Source of the DNA: Isoetes taiwanensis
Taxonomy: Eukaryota > Streptophyta > Lycopodiopsida > Isoetales > Isoetaceae
Length of the DNA: 64,000 nucleotides
NCBI GenBank assembly: GCA_021234155.1
Contig: JAJEKV010000035.1
Location: 14,600,676-14,664,675 of the forward strand
Direction: 5' to 3'
In this document: positions 59,481 through 64,000 of the stretch, in pieces
Position numbering within the stretch: the first letter of the stretch is position 1
Layout: each line of letters begins with the position of its first letter
Position numbers and translations under genes: made by a program
The notes under the pieces: model-generated
Seen by the model: only the letters and a program-made list of their open reading frames with translations
Told to the model about the DNA's origin: nothing
The model's database searches: none

Positions 59481-62400
59481 TTCACCAGTTTTAAGTTCAA
59501 ATAAAACTCTCTTTGTAAATTGAGAATGTATCAACCTCAACCACAGCTTTAAAGTATTTTAAAATATTCCTACCTTAGACCTATCTAGTACACTTCTTTT
59601 AATTTAATTATGAGTCATTTACTTAGCCATTTTAATATGCCTAATTTAACCTCAAAATACTTTGTTTTATTTGGCCCCTTGTGATAGTTTTTAGCTTGAT
59701 CCTGCACAATCATAGCCCCTAATTTAAACTCAAGATATTTTATTTTATTTGTCCCTTGTGATAGTTTTTAGTCCGATCTGCACAACCATAGCCCATGCCT
59801 TTTTGCTAGGTTTTTTTTTTTTTTTTTTTTTTTTTTAAAGTGGCAATTTATGCTCAACCTTAAATAAAGCGAGATGGTAGCATATAATTTCTATTACTTT
59901 TGGGACAAAAGAATGAAAATGCCCAAATTATTTGTATGGAGTGGCATGGTGTTGAACACTTTCTCGGATGTTGTAGACATACACAATACAATAGTTGGAG
60001 TTTATGGTTTCCAGTATAATGTTTTCCTTAATGAGTAAAAGCGCTTGTGATGCTCCCGGACCTATACGATGCTCCCATCGTATAAATGAAAATTCCCCTC
60101 CCATGGCGACTCCATCACCACGAAAAGGCCCTCCTCGTGACACCGGACCACTTGTTAGAGGGTGAAGGACCGGGGAGGTGTAACTCGTCCCATGCCTTCT
60201 ATAGGAATCCTATATAGCGGAAGCGTACATACATGTTAGCACCTGGCAACAATACAAATAAATAATATACCACCACGAAGGGTGGCCCATCATCATCAAT
60301 ACGAATACAAATCGAATATCAACATAACAAAAAATGCACCATAAATAAGGGCTCTACCCCCGGGCTCGAACTCATGGGGTTGACCGACAGTCAAGACCTC
60401 AGGATAACAAGACATTTAAGTATAACATGGCTTTGGCGTAGAACAATGGCTAAGGTAAGTCCCTCCATAGCCCCTCTGTGCACACTTTGCGGAGATATAT
60501 TTGAAACATGTTATGGCGTGATTGTAGCCCTTTAGAGACGTAATCCCATGGAATCACCCTATGAGACTACTCGGGGTTACATCTCCCGGTCAGATGAAGG
60601 TGCGGAGAGGCATGCCCTCCCCGGAGCATGGCCGGATCCCCTCGGGGTGTGCTAGAGAATCGTGCCACATCGGTGACCCCCATCTATACAGGCTTACTCC
60701 CCTAAATCTAGATGTAGGCTCACACCCCGTTCGAGTCAGGGGCATCTATATAGGCATGTCTCCTCGCGATCCGTGGAGTGTCGACCACCAGGCCCCTCGG
60801 TGGCCAGGCTATAAGCCTAACACACTATAGGAGTCTTGTAGCGATTCTAGGCAAGACCCCCACCCGATTCACCATCATACTCATTATTTGGTCTTTGAAT
60901 CGCATCATAACATCCACAACCGGTGCGCTCTTGTACATGAGGCCACATTTAATGGGATTTAGGGGTTCTAACTAGGAGCATCTCTAGATGTAGATAGCCT
61001 TTAGGTCTCTACCCCCCTTAATCCAATACAACATAGGAGGAACGAAATAGGAAACATCAATCGGATACAAACATCCATCATCCTCATAAATAGATCATAG
61101 AATAGAATTTAATCATCCATCTACTCAAATAAGGGTCGAGGAAGAATAAAACTAACATTATCCGGCTATCTCTACCGGTTCTCCATCCTTTTGGGCGGAA
61201 CCAAGGTGGCGGCGACTCTGTTCCACCAATTTTTTCCCAAATCGATTTGGGGCAATTTGGGTGTTAAATTAGCAAGCCTTTGCCTTGCCCAATCGATTTT
61301 GGGCAGGCTCAACTCTATATTGGTCATCTTAATTAATTGATATTTAGGCCTTTTTAATATTAAGTTAAGCGTAGTAAATTTGAATTAGGGTTTAGGGTTG
61401 GTTTCCACCTTAATATTTAATAAGTTAGCTAACCTTAGCTTATGAATAATTAATATGCCATAAACTTGCGCGTTTTTGTTTTCGTATTTGGGTTGCAATG
61501 GTCTGGGTAAGATTTTTGGTATGTATTGTATCTAAGTCGTATATTTTTGGGGTTTTGAGGAGCTTCTTGCCATTTAGATGTTTTGTGGGGGCGGGCATTG
61601 GCAATGCAAAATAGAATGGGGCCTCAACGGTGGTTTTAGCGTGGGCCCGAATGGTTGTGGCGGAGGCATCGTTCGGCTTTGTGTTGGAAATCCAGGCGGT
61701 ATTCTAGCAAGCCCAAGAGCCCAAGGCGAGCAGCGGTACGCAACCACCGTCGCTTCCCTTTGCGGTCGCGAAAGGTGTGAATCTGCAAGACCGTGGATCT
61801 GTTCTGCTCCCCTTTGAATCGATCTTTCAATCTTCTTGTTGTCCAAGCGCGAAGCCTTGCCAATAAAGGTGCTCGGCTTCGTCGATGCTTCAATCTTAGA
61901 TTTTTGCTTCCGTTCATCGATTCTTTGTGTAAACCTCCTCTCATCCGGACAGAAAGGGGAACCCTTTTAATACTCTTGAATTACGGAAGGCCTCGGCATC
62001 ATCATTTGCTAGCTGTCAGCCTATTCCGGGCTCTTGATCTGATTGGAGGCATAGTTTTGTTCTTGTTTTTTTGAATGCAGGATTTAGAGATCTAGAACCG
62101 ATTGGAAGATGTTGAAGCTTACGTGATTACTCGAAAAGTGAAGGGGTGCGGTGAGGCCTTAGCTTTGGCCTGGAGGTTCGAGTCCTCAACCACGGTTATG
62201 TGAATTTTGCGTGAGAGGATTGAGTGGTCCGGCAGCAGGCTCGTTCAACACAGTGTGCATTGGCACTATTGTTTTTTTTTTTTTTGTTTCTTGTGGTCAA
62301 TCGACACCTTAGGAAGTTGCAAGTGTTTTTTGTCCAAAAGATCTTGTGCGTGATTTCGTATGATGCCCGGCATATGCTCGAGATCTACGGTCAGCATTCC

Positions 62401-62503
62401 ATCTTACAAGTGAAACCCATAATACTTGGAAAAAACATATGCTTGGATTATTTATAGTGACGTATCATGTATTTATACCAAAAAGGCATATAAATACACA
62501 TTG
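59481..62503. other. Non-coding part of duplicated segment, copy 2
   Basis: Corresponds to 36934-39970, including the poly(T) tract at about 59812-59836 and the LTR-like stretch. No gene seen. Confidence 0.5.
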
Positions 62504-62658
62504 TCCTGACAGTAATACGCTTGCTGCTCTCTTTTTGTTTGGGTCCCATAGGCCAATTGGTCTCCGTGGACGATAAAAAATCTATTCTATTCTATTCTAT
62601 TCTATTCTATTCTATTCTATTCTATTCTATTCTATTCTATTCTATTCTATTCTATTCT
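62504..62658 (+). mobile_element. LINE 3' end with (TTCTA)n tail, copy 2
   Basis: Counterpart of 39971-40125, with a tail of similar length. The same insertion site shows it predates the duplication. Confidence 0.9.
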
Positions 62659-64000
62659 TAAAATGATGCTATCCTTAGCATTTAGACAAGTCTACAAGAA
62701 CTATGGTTTATGCCGTGGCAATACATCACCTATGATAAAGAAAGTCTCCCCTCCTTAAAGAAGGCAACACGGGATCGAAGGGTCTTTGGATAGTTTGAGC
62801 AATTTTGTTTTGCATAGAAAGCAGAGCAAAGATTTAGAGATTCTAATACTTGATGAAATCCCGTGGAAAACCTAATTAGGCCTCACGTTAGCTTTGAACC
62901 CGCTCTTCACTACCATATAGATATGAATACCTCTGTATACATTCATCTTGCATCTTTTCAAGGGCATTTGCCAAAAGCAAACTGAATCACGAATCCACCT
63001 CCTCAAAGAGCCATATAGTAAGACTATCTAATATTACGATCATGGCTCTCGGTTTGATGGTCATACTTGGAAAGAATCCTAATCAGATTATCGGGATAAA
63101 AGCGTATTATCTCTCATCTTAAGGGTATTTGGTGAATTGTGTAGAATCTTAAGGGCATTTGAGTAATTAGGTACACATTTTAAGGCGTTTGAACAATTTT
63201 CAATAATGCAAAATACTATTGACCAAGGGCATTACAAAAATTTCTTGGCTTCGGGGTATGTCATGAAGTTTGTCAAAACATAAAAGGTATTTTGTAGTTT
63301 TCCCATTATTTTAATGTCCACCCGGGCCATAAACACAAGGATGATGAAATGGTGCATAATAGAAGGTTATCTTTGGAAAATTGCCCACCTTGATTGTCAC
63401 CTCTTGTGCTTTTACATAAGCGATAGAGTGTTCAATCAAGTGTTCAATCAAGGCGTAATCTTAGCAGGAATCTTGTATCTTTTGCATTAGTTAGAGAATT
63501 GGGCCTCAAAGTCCTCAACTTTACTAGGTTTAGAAATGGAATGGAAGCTACAAAGCTAGGAGGAAAAGGAGGGCAAAAGGATCGACTTCCCAACCTCCTT
63601 GGACAAAGGTAATAAAGTTAGTCTTCAAGCTCCTTGAACAAATGTATCTGATTAGTCTTCATTGTTTCCCGAAATGAATGAGAAAATCTGGGAAGAACCA
63701 TTTGGTCATTTTGCTTTTCCCCTTCTTTCATGCATTTAAGGGTGTTAAGATCTCAATCTGGGAGGGCAACAATCTCTTTCCATTTGGATCCATTGGATAG
63801 CCAAACTATAGAGCTCATTTTGGGTAAGCTTATCACCTTTCGAGGAGAGGGTAGAGGCCTAAGCTTGAGTATAGGTATTGAGGATGGCCTGTATATGATT
63901 CTCATTAATGATAAGGATTCCTTTTTCGCTCTGATTTTGGATAAAACCATGATTTTGTTTTATTTGAAATTATTCCATCATTTTGAAATTTACAAATAGT
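62659..64000. other. AT-rich end of the window
   Basis: Counterpart of 40126-41467; no coding pattern. Confidence 0.5.

Larger units (their letters stand above)
57466..64000 (+). repeat. Large duplicated segment, copy 2 (runs off the window)
   Basis: Matches 35051-41467 in order and orientation: LINE 3' half, kinase tail, poly(T), LTR-like stretch, LINE 3' fragment with (TTCTA)n, and AT-rich tail. The last bases of the window correspond to about 41467 of copy 1. Offsets between copies arise from many small indels at CAG/CTG-rich places. Confidence 0.95.

Overview
This window is nuclear DNA of a land plant. Evidence: split genes with GT-AG introns, a WNK-type kinase with the plant-type subdomain II (VAWNQV), a CrRLK1L-type receptor-kinase fragment (a plant-specific family), a tRNA-derived SINE, LINEs and a Ty3/gypsy element. 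The repeat density and TE types would fit a large, TE-rich genome, possibly a fern or other non-flowering plant, but lineage cannot be fixed from this sequence alone. Most of the 64 kb is transposable-element DNA; only a few stretches look like host genes.

Layout. 1-417: last exon of a DCAF1-like gene that continues to the left. 2703-12288: a 9.6-kb DNA transposon bounded by 31-bp terminal inverted repeats. It carries a transposase gene on the + strand (frames broken) with a possible DDE triad, and a RING-H2 protein gene on the - strand whose last five exons splice in frame apart from one likely single-base slip. A ~190-bp tandem array lies between them. 15309-18905: near full-length LINE (- strand). 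20060-21786: WNK kinase without introns and with three one-base slips. 21968-23054: a duplicated non-coding segment. 24241-24465: a tRNA-derived SINE. 24849-27000: LINE endonuclease remnants. 27.5-31.3 kb: gene-like fragments flanked by clusters of a palindromic motif, including a perfect 40-bp palindrome. 31790-33955: LINE. 34386-36933: receptor-kinase pseudogene split by another LINE. 41.5-50.3 kb: mostly unassigned AT-rich DNA. 50330-57465: gypsy element with pol, about 3.7 kb of extra protein-like sequence, and an LTR. 57466-64000: a second copy of 35051-41467.

The most interesting item is the TIR transposon: a DDE-like transposase and a RING-H2 protein convergently arranged inside one pair of inverted repeats. 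A second theme is that the LINEs end in pentanucleotide or tetranucleotide repeats rather than poly(A), and the SINE ends with a closely similar sequence, which suggests the LINE machinery mobilises the SINE.

A caution for any reader: the two copies of the 6.4-kb segment differ mainly at CAG/CTG sites, and the WNK breaks lie in A-runs. Both patterns look like base-calling error (CHG methylation and homopolymers), so frameshifts in this window should not automatically be read as pseudogenisation.
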